Made by a program: the position numbers and the translations under genes. Under the pieces are notes generated by a model. It ran no database searches, had not been told where the DNA came from, and saw nothing but the letters and a program-made list of their open reading frames with translations. Source: Ceratodon purpureus (Eukaryota; Streptophyta; Bryopsida; Pseudoditrichales; Ditrichaceae). Taken from it: 64,000 bases of DNA. Below, piece by piece: positions 22,629 through 35,107 of the stretch (positions within the stretch are counted from its first letter, which is position 1; each line of letters opens with the position of its first letter). Where the stretch lies: contig CM026428.1 of the NCBI GenBank assembly GCA_014871385.1, positions 9,468,772-9,532,771 of the forward strand, in the 5' to 3' direction.

Positions 22629-24625
22629 TCTCCAATTCTCAGTTGTATGCTTTGTTGTGTTCACTTCCTTCTTCTTGAATCAGACAAGTAAATATTTATT
22701 TGCTTAGCAAGAGATATATTAGCAGGTTTCAGATTAGTATTCATGGATCAAGAGCATATTCCGCAGTTTTATTCCAAAACAATTTTGTCTACCAAAATTC
22801 ACCATAGTGATCTCAGAGTTCGTGACCTCATACTTATATGGTAGTTATTGTCGTCACATTTCTGAAATTCGGTGAATCATGTAATTCCTGAAAATTCTTA
22901 CACTTTAAAGTTAGATTTTGGCGAAATGAATTTTCTTTAGAATAATGTTTTTCTTAATCGCAAAAACATGACTTAGACAATTCAGTTCACAAGTACACTT
23001 GATTATCATTAGAGATCCTTCATTGTGAACAAATAATGGCAGTAGCCAATTTTATTGAATAATTCTTATACACAATTTCAAGTAACAACAACTACACATT
23101 ACTATACTTTTACTTATCAATTTGATGATTGACCTATGCTAAATCGACTAAGTTAAGAATCCAAAAAAATCTAATAATAGAAAATGGAAATGATCCAAAA
23201 ATCTGAAAACAAAAAACGTAAATAGAAGAAATTAATTTGTGTAATAATCTGTTATTTTTAAGCCATTTGGAAAAAAAATATGATGATTTTTTTACTAATA
23301 CAAAAAAATCAAGAAATTCAATTTTAGGAAGACAAATCTTATTTTTTCAAAATGGTATGTAAACATCATTGGCATGACATACATAATAACAACATATAAA
23401 ATGGCATAAAATGACACTTGAAAGATCTTTAATCCTCTTTATGGTGTCATTTATTACGTATATAATTTTCATATCTTTTTAATTTATCATATTTTGATGT
23501 TATTTTAATGTCATTTTGATTCCTAAAGTTAATTGAAACTAAAATCAAGCAAAGTTTTTTTAGGCATGCTATTTTAAGCTCAATATTTTTTGAATTTTTC
23601 TCAATTTTTTACCACCCATGATTTTTACTTATAACTTCAAATGAGTTAATTCTTGACAAAATTGAAATTATAATGCAAAATTTATGATTTTAAAAAAAGA
23701 TTGATCTAAATTTAGACACGCCATTGCCACTCACAATCTAGCTCAATTTATATCAATATGTCAATCATGCCCATCACACATAAGGGTACCAAGAAGCAAA
23801 AGTTATATTGGTGAAACAACTACACCAAAGGATGACCAAAATTGAACTCTGTTGACTTAAGAAATGTCTAGAAATCTGAGTTTTTCTTTGATTGGCCTAA
23901 AATATTTTATGATTGTTCTTTTAATGGAAAGAAATACATCTAGAATTTTAGTTTTCAATAAGACATGAAAAGCTTATCATTTTTGGTGATTTGAATTAGG
24001 GTAAGTAAAGAAAATTTAACACACTTCAAATGACCAAATTGAGAATTTTCCACCCTTCTAAAAGTAGATGGTGCTTAAACTTAGTAATCTCTAACAGTCA
24101 AATGTCTAGGTCATGATAAAGTTATTGGTCATGTCAAATTGACATCAAACAAGCAAGTTATTTTTTGATGCCAAGTTGATATCCAAATTATTATCTTTGA
24201 ATTTCTTAATGAAGGCCTAAATAAAGCTTGCAAAGACCAAATGGACTTTGAAAAATATAGGAATTTTTTTTGAATTATTATAATTCACAAATTTCTTACC
24301 AAATAAAATTTAAATCTTTAAAAACAATTATAATGTAAATCTATGAAAACATAAACTCCATTTCTAAAAAATGGAACTACATATAAATATTAAAAAAAAA
24401 ATAGACAATATTTTTACACAAAATTGTAAAAGTGGGGGTTTAATCCAATTTCAATAAATTGTATTGGATAATCTCATTTCATTTACATAGCGCATTTTTT
24501 TTTTGAAACAGATACCGTTATGCTCTTCAATTACTTTAGAGAGCAAAAAGAGCAAAGTCCCAAAACTTAGATTGTTACATAATTTTGTATTATTACTATG
24601 GTAAATTATATTGCCTATTCCAATG
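22629..24625. other. AT-rich gene-poor DNA
   Basis: No coding region is supported. Composition is markedly AT-rich with many A and T homopolymers. I found no clear long terminal repeat, although this flank would be expected to hold the rest of a retroelement if the neighbouring protease ORF belonged to one. Confidence 0.45.
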
Positions 24626-25648
24626 TTATCTTTTAGACTTAAAACCACTTTTAAATGTAGGATTAGGTGCAGGAATACCCATTCGAATAGGTCTTGATCC
24701 AGGAAGCCTCAAGATATCCAAACCATAATCACAAATGGCCATATGCGATTTAAGCCAATTTTTTCCTAAAGTAACATTGTATATTTGACCAGGAAGCACA
24801 TTAAGTTCTTCAGAAATTTTAAGATCTCCAACTTCCAAAGTTACAATGCACATGCGCTCATGATACTTTTCTACGTGAGTATTCGCTAAAGTAACTACTA
24901 AAACATCATTTGTATACCAAGTTTTTAAATACAATTGTTGTGCAAATTTCTCCGTAATTGCGGATATAGATGAACCAGTATCTAGCAACATAGTTGTTTG
25001 TACCCCATTTACCTTTCCACATATTATAGCAACAGATTCTTCATCGTCTAGCGAGGTTGATGATGGAACATATCCTTCCGTTTTCCAATAATTGTACCAT
25101 TCATCATAATTTTTTTCTAAATTTTCATACCTATTTTTGGAAAAATTATTTGACTTTATTGAAGGTGTATAATTATAAGGAGCAGAGTCAGAGTCAGTTT
25201 CAAATTCACTTCTGCAACTACTTTCATAATCGCTCTTAACACTACTTTCAGGAAGATATGAACTGCTACTTATACCTTGAGAATTAGCACAACATGTACA
25301 TACATCATTTGTATTAGTTTGATAATTTAAATGTTGATTTCTAGGTTGATTTTCATATTCTAAATAGTTTGTTTTGGTTTGATAATTCAAATGTGGATTT
25401 CTAGGTTGATTTTTATAGTCTAAATGTTGACTTGTAAGTTGACGAAAACTCATTTGAATTAATTTATTTCTATTTCCATCTAAATTCTTGAGTGTATTTT
25501 TTCTTGAAGATATATAACAAGTTAAACAAATTTGATCATATATTGTAGTTAAACCATTACAAGTTAAGCATAATCTTGATAAATTAGTTTCTTTTAGAGG
25601 ATTTGTTTTCTTAGGCTTTTTTGTATTGTAATATGAAATACCAGACAT
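24626..25648 (-). CDS. Stand-alone retropepsin-like aspartic protease, 340 aa
   Basis: An intact frame starts at ATG 25648 on the minus strand. Residues 27-44 form a CX2C-X10-CX2C zinc-type motif (CLTC...CLTC). A short duplicated segment follows (residues about 76-92 and 96-112, consensus L-[D/E]-Y-[K/E]-NQPRN-x-HLNYQT). Next is a Ser/Asp/Glu-rich acidic stretch. The C-terminal 140 residues are a retropepsin-like fold: LLDTGSSISAIT with the catalytic Asp at 223, and LGKNWLKSHMAICDYG, equivalent to the 'ILGxDWL' segment of Ty3/gypsy proteases. No reverse transcriptase, RNase H or integrase is recognisable on either side, and the product ends shortly after the protease domain in a basic tail. 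It is either a decayed retroelement whose gag-pro ORF stayed open or a domesticated protease (compare animal ASPRV1 and Ddi1 as concepts). AT-rich codon use matches the surrounding DNA. Confidence 0.7.
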   Translation of the reverse strand: MSGISYYNTKKPKKTNPLKETNLSRLCLTCNGLTTIYDQICLTCYISSRKNTLKNLDGNRNKLIQMSFRQLTSQHLDYKNQPRNPHLNYQTKTNYLEYENQPRNQHLNYQTNTNDVCTCCANSQGISSSSYLPESSVKSDYESSCRSEFETDSDSAPYNYTPSIKSNNFSKNRYENLEKNYDEWYNYWKTEGYVPSSTSLDDEESVAIICGKVNGVQTTMLLDTGSSISAITEKFAQQLYLKTWYTNDVLVVTLANTHVEKYHERMCIVTLEVGDLKISEELNVLPGQIYNVTLGKNWLKSHMAICDYGLDILRLPGSRPIRMGIPAPNPTFKSGFKSKR

Positions 25649-28433
25649 TTCAACATCAAAGCAAAATTACCAATAATAATAGTTCTAAAACAACTCAACA
25701 AAAGGATAATTAAATTCTATTGTATAAAAAACTTAAAACTTTTAATCTAATGCAATTGAATTTTAAATGTGATTTATAAATGAAAATTTAATTCCAAAAC
25801 TTTTATGTCAACAAACAATAGTGATGGATCACCTACATTAATACAATTTTAGAGTTTTTGATACAATACTTATCACACCAACTTATTCTATTTTATTTTA
25901 TTATGTGTCTCACAAGAAAAAGAAAAAATAACATAAATATTTAATGAAAAATAATTAAAATTTTATCATTTGATACCTAAAACATTGGATTTTCTAAATA
26001 ATCTTTGTAGATAATATTTTGATAGAGTATGTTGAGGTGGTTTTTTTGTAGACAAAAAATTGATAAATGTCGAATCATGTACTTTGATGTCAAAAAATTA
26101 ATATTGATTCTTTATCCAAATCATTTCATTTATTGATATGATAAAAATCATAAAGTGATGTATAATTTGGGTATACGTGTTAAAAACAAATTATGAATAT
26201 AACTGTAACTTCTAAAATTAGATTTTAATGACCTAGAGTTATGCCTTAAAAAATCTGATTAAAAATTTGTTTACCTTTAAATTTAATTTGAATATTTCCA
26301 CAAATAAATTTATTTTTTAAAATGATTTTATATCATCCTAAAGCTTTTCAAATCAATTGTAAAGATGACATCATGAAAATTTGTAGTTTTAAACTTTACA
26401 GATTAGTGTTAAACTCTAAATAATTATCAAAGAAAATTATCAGATTTCTTTATCATACATTTATTTATGTAATTTATAATTAAATAAAAAAATCATTAAA
26501 AATTAATCATTTTCCTTAAATTGTTGTAAGTAATATAATACATGTAAAGGTTGAGGTTTCCTGTAGAAATCTTACAAGATTAAGTTGTAACATCTTGGAA
26601 AAAGTGATGTTTTCAAATATTTAATTTAAATGTCGATTAGTTGCAAAAGTGTATTTGAAGCAAATAAGAAGCTTTGAGAAACTAAGCTTTTTATGTTGAC
26701 AAAAAAGAATGAGAGAAAACAAAAAAACATCATCTTCTTCATTCTACTTTAAATTGCTTAAGTTTTTAATTCCCAACATGTTTGATATTATTATTGATTT
26801 TATAGCTTTCAAGTGAACACAAAAATCCATTTTGTAACTTTTACACAAAAAATGATATTGCGTACATATTCCAATTTATTTCTGCTTCAAACACAGAGCC
26901 TCATTGACCAATTATATTATCAATTTATTTTTTATTTATAAAATTTGCAATCATTAACAAGTCTATTATCCTATAAAGGTTGTACCTCTTCAAGATTACT
27001 AACTAAATATGAAGTTAAGGAATCAGTTCAAAGAACTTAAATAATAGCTATGTGAACATGTATGCAAGAATGATTTGATGTGTTCATTAACATATTATTT
27101 GAATATTTTTTAAATATTTTAAGTTAATTTTGGATTTATAATTACCTATCTAAATATATTTACAGAAATTAATAATTAAACTTACATACCTACGGTACTA
27201 AAAGTCGTATTATTTTACTATTATATCGATAGTTACAAACTACAACAATTGATCTTTTGAACTAGTTACTATTTATTAAACTTAAAATTCTAAAAAAGCC
27301 ATGCATTTATAAAAATTACATACACAGCAAGAACATGAAATATAAACTATCATAAAGCACATTGCTTATCAAATTCCAAATTGTAATTCACATTCACATG
27401 AATAAATCTTTAAAAAAAAAACTCACAACACAAATTCAATTTTACTTTGAGTAATTTATGAGTACTTTTGACATTTTGACTCAGTGCACTAAACTTGGTA
27501 TAATCACAACGAAATAGCTTTACACCACTTTTATTTCACAAGTAAAAGACTTACTGCACAGAAACTGGAGACCCATTTATCATGTCTCCATGTTGACAAA
27601 GGCTCACATACTAGAAGCACCATATATATTATAGCCTACCAGTTAACATTTGAGGGAAGTAAAAATGTAGACTGGCGAGCTAAGTACTTTGATACCTCTA
27701 AGGACCTCCAAGTTCTGCAGTAATTGCACTTCTGGAACGGCCTCTCAATATCATGATATTATTCACCATTATAGTACTGTAAATCTGATACTTTATGTGA
27801 TTCACAAAAACAAAGGAGTCATCTCAAAAGTTACATAAGAAGAGCGTACGGATTGTGCCTTCGAAGGGTCTGTTCCATATGTACGGGACCACCTAAGGTA
27901 ACCCACCCCATATTGACCACAATTGACTCAATACGAGCGCCCGTTACGGAAACTCCTGTAATCACCAATAGCACATTCATTAACCACCAAATTCAAGTTA
28001 TTAGTTACAACTAGATGCAAGAGTGATAATAAAAAGATGAAATTTTGATATAATAGGAATGAGACATTCCTGGTAATGAAAAGATGAGTCAAGCGCTTCT
28101 AATTTTTAACAAAAAATCATGTGGATAGTGGTGATAAAAGTTTGATACACGGGGTATTTGCTAATGAATTATTTCCTAATTTAATTTTGCACAAAATGAA
28201 TTATGCTAATTGAGTGCTAACCAAATGGCTGATGAATCAATCTAATGGTAGTCATCACAACACCCTATTGAAAAACTCATAACTAACTCAATTTTTATCA
28301 AAAAATTACAACTCCAATTTCACCGATCTTCAAACCTTACATTCTTCCTACAAAAAATATCAGATATTTCACACAATAATAATTCCAATTTAAATGTACA
28401 TTCCTTATTGTGGTGGTCATAGGCTAGTTTACC
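25649..28433. other. AT-rich gene-poor DNA
   Basis: No protein-coding region is seen for 2.8 kb. The DNA is very AT-rich up to about 27.8 kb; a short less biased patch at about 27.84-27.96 kb shows no recognisable feature. Confidence 0.45.
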
Positions 28434-31400
28434 TCAAATGGAAATACTGTAAGGCACGCCCTTGCCAGTGAGACCTGCAGTCGGAGAATTCGGCAGCAAG
28501 AGCCCATACGGCAACTGAACAGGCCCAGTCCTGTTCTTCAAGCTCTTATCACTGTTCCTCTCACCGATCAGCTTCTCGACATCCGCAATCTTCTGGGAGA
28601 ATTTCGCAAACGCGTCGAGGACCTTGGGATCATTGCTCCAGTTCGGCGACACTCGCTGGCCCAGGTACTCCTCATCAACTGCATGCGTCGACAGAATCTC
28701 CAGAGTGCCCATGACGATGGTGGCCTGCGACTGGTTGGAGATTGTGTCTAGAAACGCCCTCTCCCACTGCTTCGGGTCCTTGAGGAGCTCGTACTCCAGG
28801 GTGCCTTCCTCCGGGATGAGCTTGCGGGTCATGCTGGGGCGGTTGGGCATGTAGCCGCCGTAAGGGTACTGGCCGAAGTTCACTGCTGCGTGGTGGCAGG
28901 ATGCGATCCATGCGATGGTTGTGAGCGTGTATGCGAGAGATTCGATTGAGTTGAGAGTTGGCCACCCGGGTGCGTCTTTCTTGTCGGCGTGGCCGACTGT
29001 TCGCGCTTCGGTCCACCAGTTCTGGAGCTCCTTGTCTTGTGTTACTGCTTTGTCGTTGTCGTAGAAGAGTTTTATGTGGTCTGTCATGTAGTCTTTCAAG
29101 GCTCCCCAGAGTTCGAGTCCATCGGCTGCGTATGGGTAGTCTGAAAGCACCAGTTTTACTCCGTGGGGAGCTTTTGGGTCTCGCTCAGCCATTCCCCTGA
29201 AATAGTTTCAATTGCAGCACACCAGTTTTAATCTTCTTGACCAAAAAGAAGATTTACAGCTATTGCATTGAGTTTTTGAGAATGGTGAGAAGATTGGAGT
29301 TCTTACCTTTTGATGAGATCTTCGGGCAAGGCCTGCTCATCGAATCGCCAGTCTAGCTTGTACACAACGGAACTCATTTCCATGGTGTACTGGCCAGGGG
29401 TGAAATTATCCTCGATGATTCCACCGGCGTTGACGAGAGCCTTTCTAGCTGAGGCATTGATGTCCATCGTGTTCTTGTAATGTGGAACCAGCACCCGATG
29501 GACAGGGTGAAGGACGCTCAAGTGTCGGTTCGTGGCAATGATGAAAGGCTCTATGCACGCATGTGTACGCAAGCTGCCATTGCATAGCGTAAATTGTTAT
29601 CGCAATCAGGCCATCATTCACGCCAACAATATCATTCAATCACTAAGGGAGAGTACTAATAGTATTGAAGTAACAACAAATACACTTCCTACACCTTGCA
29701 ATGTTAAGAAAGGGATTCAACGAATTGGAGGAAATGAGTTGCTTACAAGTGACTGATAACCTCATGGTATGAAGTATCGCAAGAGGAAACATGGGCTTTG
29801 GCAAGCGACCACACCCCATCTTTTTCCATTTCAGGAGTAAAGACGCGACTATTCTTCTCGCCACCTTTCTTGGCAGGTGGCAATGTTAGCTCAATGGCCA
29901 GAGGCATGAGGGTGTTCTCTTTTGTCAGAAACAACACCGTTCGAGTTGCATACATTTTCCCCAAGTTTTGGGAATTGATTTTGTTGATGTAGGGTAGGAA
30001 GATGTCATGGTAGTCCTGTATGAACAGCCTGTTCTGGTCCAGAGCCTGCAGCAAAAGTAACATGAATTTGCCAGAACCATTTAGTACAGCAGATACACAC
30101 TTTAAACGCACATGTTCATTGCGGGAACCAAACCTAGTTTTCTGGAAGGCACGCGAGTGATTTGTCAACCTTTTGAACTGAGAGATGTCCTCCTTCGATA
30201 TTCTTAATTCCTTGTTCGATGATATCCTTCGTTATCGCAGATTTGGGATCACCGAACTCTTTCTGATCCAGCGTGCTCTTGATTGGAAAATCCTGCCAGA
30301 AAGACGTTGTATGCACAAGGTCCATATTAGTTAATCATCACTATTAACTGGTACATCTTAAAGCATTAATTTGTATGCAGAATTATCGATCAGCAGAAGT
30401 TCTTTCCAAATTAACACATCAGTAACCTTGAACAATACAATCAACGGTGAGCACACACCTTGAGTCGCTGAATGACCAGCGGGTTTACTCCTGCGAGCAT
30501 CTCCCGTCCAAATTCAACATCGGAATTCCAAGCCTTATCATCAACTGCAAATACAGAGAAGGAGGTTTACAAGGTGTCAACTCTGTGTCTAAAACTGTAG
30601 TCTTCGTCTAATGTCTTCGTGACGAAATCGCTATCTAGTCAAAACAATGAAGCATTACAAAACTCACATCAACTTGGAAAAATCTGAGTCCGGCAACATC
30701 CCATAGACCTCACCTCCGATGACGTCTGGCAATGGGTAGGTTATTAAATTGGTGTCGGGGCCGGTTGGGAAAAAATATTCATGAATGAAGGTCAAGGGCT
30801 GCGATTCACCGGGAATTTCATCCGAGGAGGCGCTGTTGCGGGGGATCAAGTTGTTGGGCACGTCCAGTTTGGCGCCCCGCTTAGCATACAGACGTTTGAT
30901 CTCCTCCAAGCTCTCGAACTCGTTGTTTCCTGTGATGTGGCTCTGCAGTGCGGGAATTAAACCGTGCTGTGCACCTCTGACGGACTCCGCTGCGAAGTCA
31001 GAGAATTTCACTTGGTCGAACTTCTCGTCGCGTGGGATGTAATAAAAAGCCAGGAGATCGCCCTTGCTCTCTGACTTCGGATCTGCCACGTCCAAGTATC
31101 AAAGTTGTAAAATCTGTCCCTTATTTTAACCATGAGCAATCACAACAGCACTTGAATGAGAAGGAAGATGAAAGCTACCATTCTCGCAGGGGGGTCGGCC
31201 TGTGCGGCATCGACGCGGATAAGGGAGCTCCTGCGACCCTCCCAGCACGGGTCTTGGCAGAGGTCCTCCGAACCACCCAGGTTTGCCGTCAGGATCACCC
31301 AAGTCGTTGTATACGTCATAGTCGTAGATCCGGTCGTTGAACTTCCGCTCGCCCTTGCCATCACCCCGCAGATTCTCGAGCTCCATCTCTCGTAGCGGCA

Positions 31401-32323
31401 CTAACCCGTCCGGTGTGTCGCTCGGCAGATATAGCTGCAGGGGCACCACCAAGTGAGCATATCAGCACTCCATTTTGAATCAAAGTAGAAGACCAATGAA
31501 CATTGCAGGTCACTACGTCTAGCGTACATACCTCATTGCTGAATAAAATGCGCCCAGGATCCTGTTGCTGGTTATTGTTGTAAATCCACGTATCAGCGGG
31601 GAAGTTGACGACGTCGTTGTCAGGCATTGTGAGTTTAAATGAATCCAGTAGAAATTCATTTTGGTGGCGGTTTTTCACAATGATAGCCCCTGGTTTTCCG
31701 AAATCCTTGGGCACTTTGAACTCCAGCGTGAATCCGAATTTCGCCGAAATGCACGTGTCCTTTGTTTTGATCCAGTTCTTGATGGCTACTTCGTCACTCG
31801 TGAAAGGTTTCTTCGTGGTGGGATCGACCTTGGTGCTCACGATCTGGATACTAACATGTCGGCCAGCGCATTCGTCCACATCGTCCGCCTTGTCAGCGCC
31901 CGCGTTGGCCAGGTCAAGAGCTAAGATTTTTTTCTGGACAATGAGATCGCCCTGAATGACGTCAAGATCATCGGAATCGACGCCACCGGGCACCAGTTTG
32001 TGGAAGAGATCCTCGAATTTTTTCGTGACACTATCGACTTCGGAGACGGCCGACTTCACCAACGATTTAGGCGCCCAGGCGGGCGCTGCAGTCCCGTCCG
32101 CTTGCGTCGCGGGTTTCGCTTTCGCTAACGGCGCGTCACGTGCGAAGATGTTAACCAAGTCATGGCGCGACATCAACGTTCCAGCGCCGTTGGCATTCCC
32201 AGTTTGCGGGATTTGAACTGTGGGCTTCGTCGATGGTGGCTCTGGATCCGTTGCAACTGATCTGATCGTACTCGGACGTCGGAGCACCGCCCTCGCTCCA
32301 ATGCATGACGCCAAGGCCGCCAT
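28434..32323 (-). CDS. LOX: Lipoxygenase, probably plastid-targeted
   Basis: Lipoxygenases insert O2 into polyunsaturated fatty acids, the first step of oxylipin synthesis. Exons on the minus strand are 32323-31532, 31434-31179, 31082-30714, 30544-30459, 30292-30170, 30045-29747, 29573-29307 and 29196-28434, giving 984 aa in one open frame. The N terminus ([20 protein letters not shown] and onward) looks like a transit peptide. A PLAT/LH2 domain lies at about residues 130-265. The catalytic domain has [20 protein letters not shown], then the iron-site block [20 protein letters not shown] with ligands His636 and His641. [19 protein letters not shown] follows (His833, Asn837), and the conserved GVPYSISI end supplies Ile984. 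All five iron ligands are present, so it should be active. Exon 3 must use the donor GGAG|GTGAGG (30714/30713); a second GTGAGT at about 30668 would break the frame. Positional specificity (9-, 12- or 13-LOX) cannot be read reliably here. Confidence 0.95.
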
Positions 32324-35107
32324 CTCTGAACCGCACCATAACATTAAACTCACATTAGTCATGACATTCCCAACATCACCTCCAAACCAGCTCAATCCAC
32401 CTATCGATTCAACAACTCAATACATAGAACATCATTCTAGATTATGTAATGCTATCTAGGCTCAATCAAACCGGCAACGTGCAGCTTATGATTCGAATGC
32501 AGCCGATCTAAGAACTTGCCTGATGAGCTGATGGAGCAAAGTTCCCAGTGACTAGACTTGATTGAAGAAGTTTACATGCACCAGTTACTAAACCCGTGAC
32601 AAGCGTACATGGATGTTGCAATCAAAAGATGGTGATACAATTGCAAGTGCCTCGAAGAGAGTGTAACAGGGTGTGCAGCAGAGCACGATGTCACCTGCTT
32701 GGGAAAGCAGAATGAAACTGGCTCATCTGGAGCTCTCACCAGAAAGAGATGCAAGTCATGGGAGCTGCTGAACATGGGAATGGTTTCAAGGGAGACCTGC
32801 AGTGATGTTTTATAACCAACTAGATGCGATGGTGATTGTGGCAACGTTGTTCTCATGGGCTGGGCCTCAACTAATGATAAACTAGTAAATACATGAGGGT
32901 CTGGTCTGCAAAAGAATTCTTCAAAATCTTGGGAGATATTCATTGTATTGGTAGTCCCAATAATTTTGGTAGTTTAGGAAGTAGTCTCTAAAGCTGAATA
33001 TGTAGTGCTTTTCAGGATTCTGAACCTCATTTTGGCACCTGTCAAATTGGGCCATACTGATGAATACCTTCATTCAAACTCGTTTAAATAAAACTAGATT
33101 CAATTGAAGCTCACTACTGAAATCCCGAAATTGGATTTGTCAATATTAGACCTATTTTGTTTTGGGATATGACTAATATTCAATACAATAGTATTATCTC
33201 ATAATTATGTTTTTCAAAAATTTGATTAAGAAATGCTTGAACATGTCCAACTGGTGATATGTGTAAAATTTCATGGTCAGCAAATGGTTGTAGCAAGCAT
33301 GAAAAATGTTTTAGTGAGTTTTGAAAAGTGGGATTGTACAGAGCGTACATGACATATTCTTTTGTAGCGATCGCTCGTTTACTGAACCCAATTCACTCAG
33401 GTGTTGTAAGCATTGAATAAGTTCAGTTGACAAGGCTACAATCAGATACATATTCCAACTATACATAGTGGTTTGTAGCAACTTGAAACCCAGGGCCGTA
33501 GTACGTGATCATTAGAGTCCTCATTATCTGGGTATCAACTTAGAATATCTAGAGAAATGACTTAAGTGGTCATTGAAACTGCTTTGGAAGCATCACAAAC
33601 TGGTCCCTGGCATGTTAGTTTGTAGACACTTGTCATCGATGCATTCAGAACACCGACCTCGATAGATCCGGCGTGTGGGATGAAGTCTCCAAATTCGCAT
33701 GCACACGACTAACACGATCCTGATACAATTCTAGTGTTTAAAAAAACCAGGATCCGCTGCTTTCCATGTTGTCCGAGCTCAGCTCCATAATCCAATCTGG
33801 ATAGTGGCAATAGCTACCGTCCACAGCTGCTGAAACATAATTATTCACAGTACCACGGAGTGCACAGTTCTCGTATGAGTCAGAAGAATATTGGATTATC
33901 CCCGGAAATTTTCTTCACGATTGAGAGCAACGACAAATAAAGGTTTGCCCAACCAGTGATCTGCAGCCCTGTTCTGAGCCGTAGTACTGGAGCTAATGAG
34001 GGGTTTAGTACAAACTAGACCAGAGTCTATATGCAGAGCACGAGAAGTCCGTGTACTTTTGAAAGCATTTCCGAAGTTGCACAAACAAAACACCGTTCAA
34101 GTACAACGCACCTAGTGCCCCAGTTCGTCGTTGCTGATAAGCCTGTACCAATTGACCTTCACGGTCACTCATGACCATCACAGAAAAATCCATGATTGTG
34201 CCATCGCCGTGCTGCTTCTAAGACAACACCATGAAAAGATTAGTGTATCTCACAGGATGGACAGGAGACGGAAAATTGTAATATACGTGCTAGAAAACAA
34301 TTGAGGGTATGGAGGGCAGAGACAATCTGGTGCCCAAGAATCACACATTTGCGCAAAGAGGGTATAAAGAATAATATTGTTGATTGGCAAAATTCTCGTC
34401 AAGGGCAAAGGTAGGTCAACTGCATGTAACGCCTACAATTCCCAGCTAAGGACTTAGTTCTAATGAGTGCTCAAGTGATCATTATCATAATATTTCGAGC
34501 ATCACTCTGCGGCCACGACTTTTTATATGAATAATGTACCCATGCAGTCACTCAAATTTAAGCAGACTCGAGCATTTGATTATTGCGAGGATAATGAATA
34601 CCTGAAGAATGATGACCCGAATCCTTGACTGCTCCCAGGCTTGTGCAGTACCAGAAACTCCGCAAAATTATGAGACGTTCTGCACGTTACGAGGTTAGCA
34701 GGGTGCTATGACCTCCCGTCTGAACTTTCAAAACAAGGCTCCAGCTAATCAGAGGTCATGAGTGAGAAAGTCACAACCGGATGTCCCGGCTCACTCGGAC
34801 TCCCGTACCCAACCATCAAGTAGAAATCTTACTGACTGATAACTTCTCAGCTCAAGAAAGAATGCGTGTCTGATTGCACCAGACTCGATAGCGAAATCAA
34901 ATTGAGGCCAATGAGGCCAATCATAGCACAAATTGAATGGTAACCAGAAGTGCACCCCTTAGCTGATTGGAATGTCAATCAACACATCATACAGTTTATG
35001 GAGCATTACAGATTAAAATAGTGGAATACACACTAAAAATTGGTGCGATCTACTCTCTGGCTATACAAAAATCTGCCTCTGCTTCAATAGAGCCAACTTC
35101 TTCGAAC
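32324..35107. other. Intergenic DNA upstream of LOX
   Basis: This includes the LOX leader and promoter (adjacent to 32324) and the 3' side of the next minus-strand gene. Open frames are short and lack coding character. No TATA box, repeat or RNA gene could be supported. Confidence 0.4.

Noticed and set aside
30668-30714. Apparent frame break in LOX between exons 3 and 4
   Set aside because: It disappears when the upstream donor GGAG|GTGAGG is used, which gives [12 protein letters not shown] in frame.
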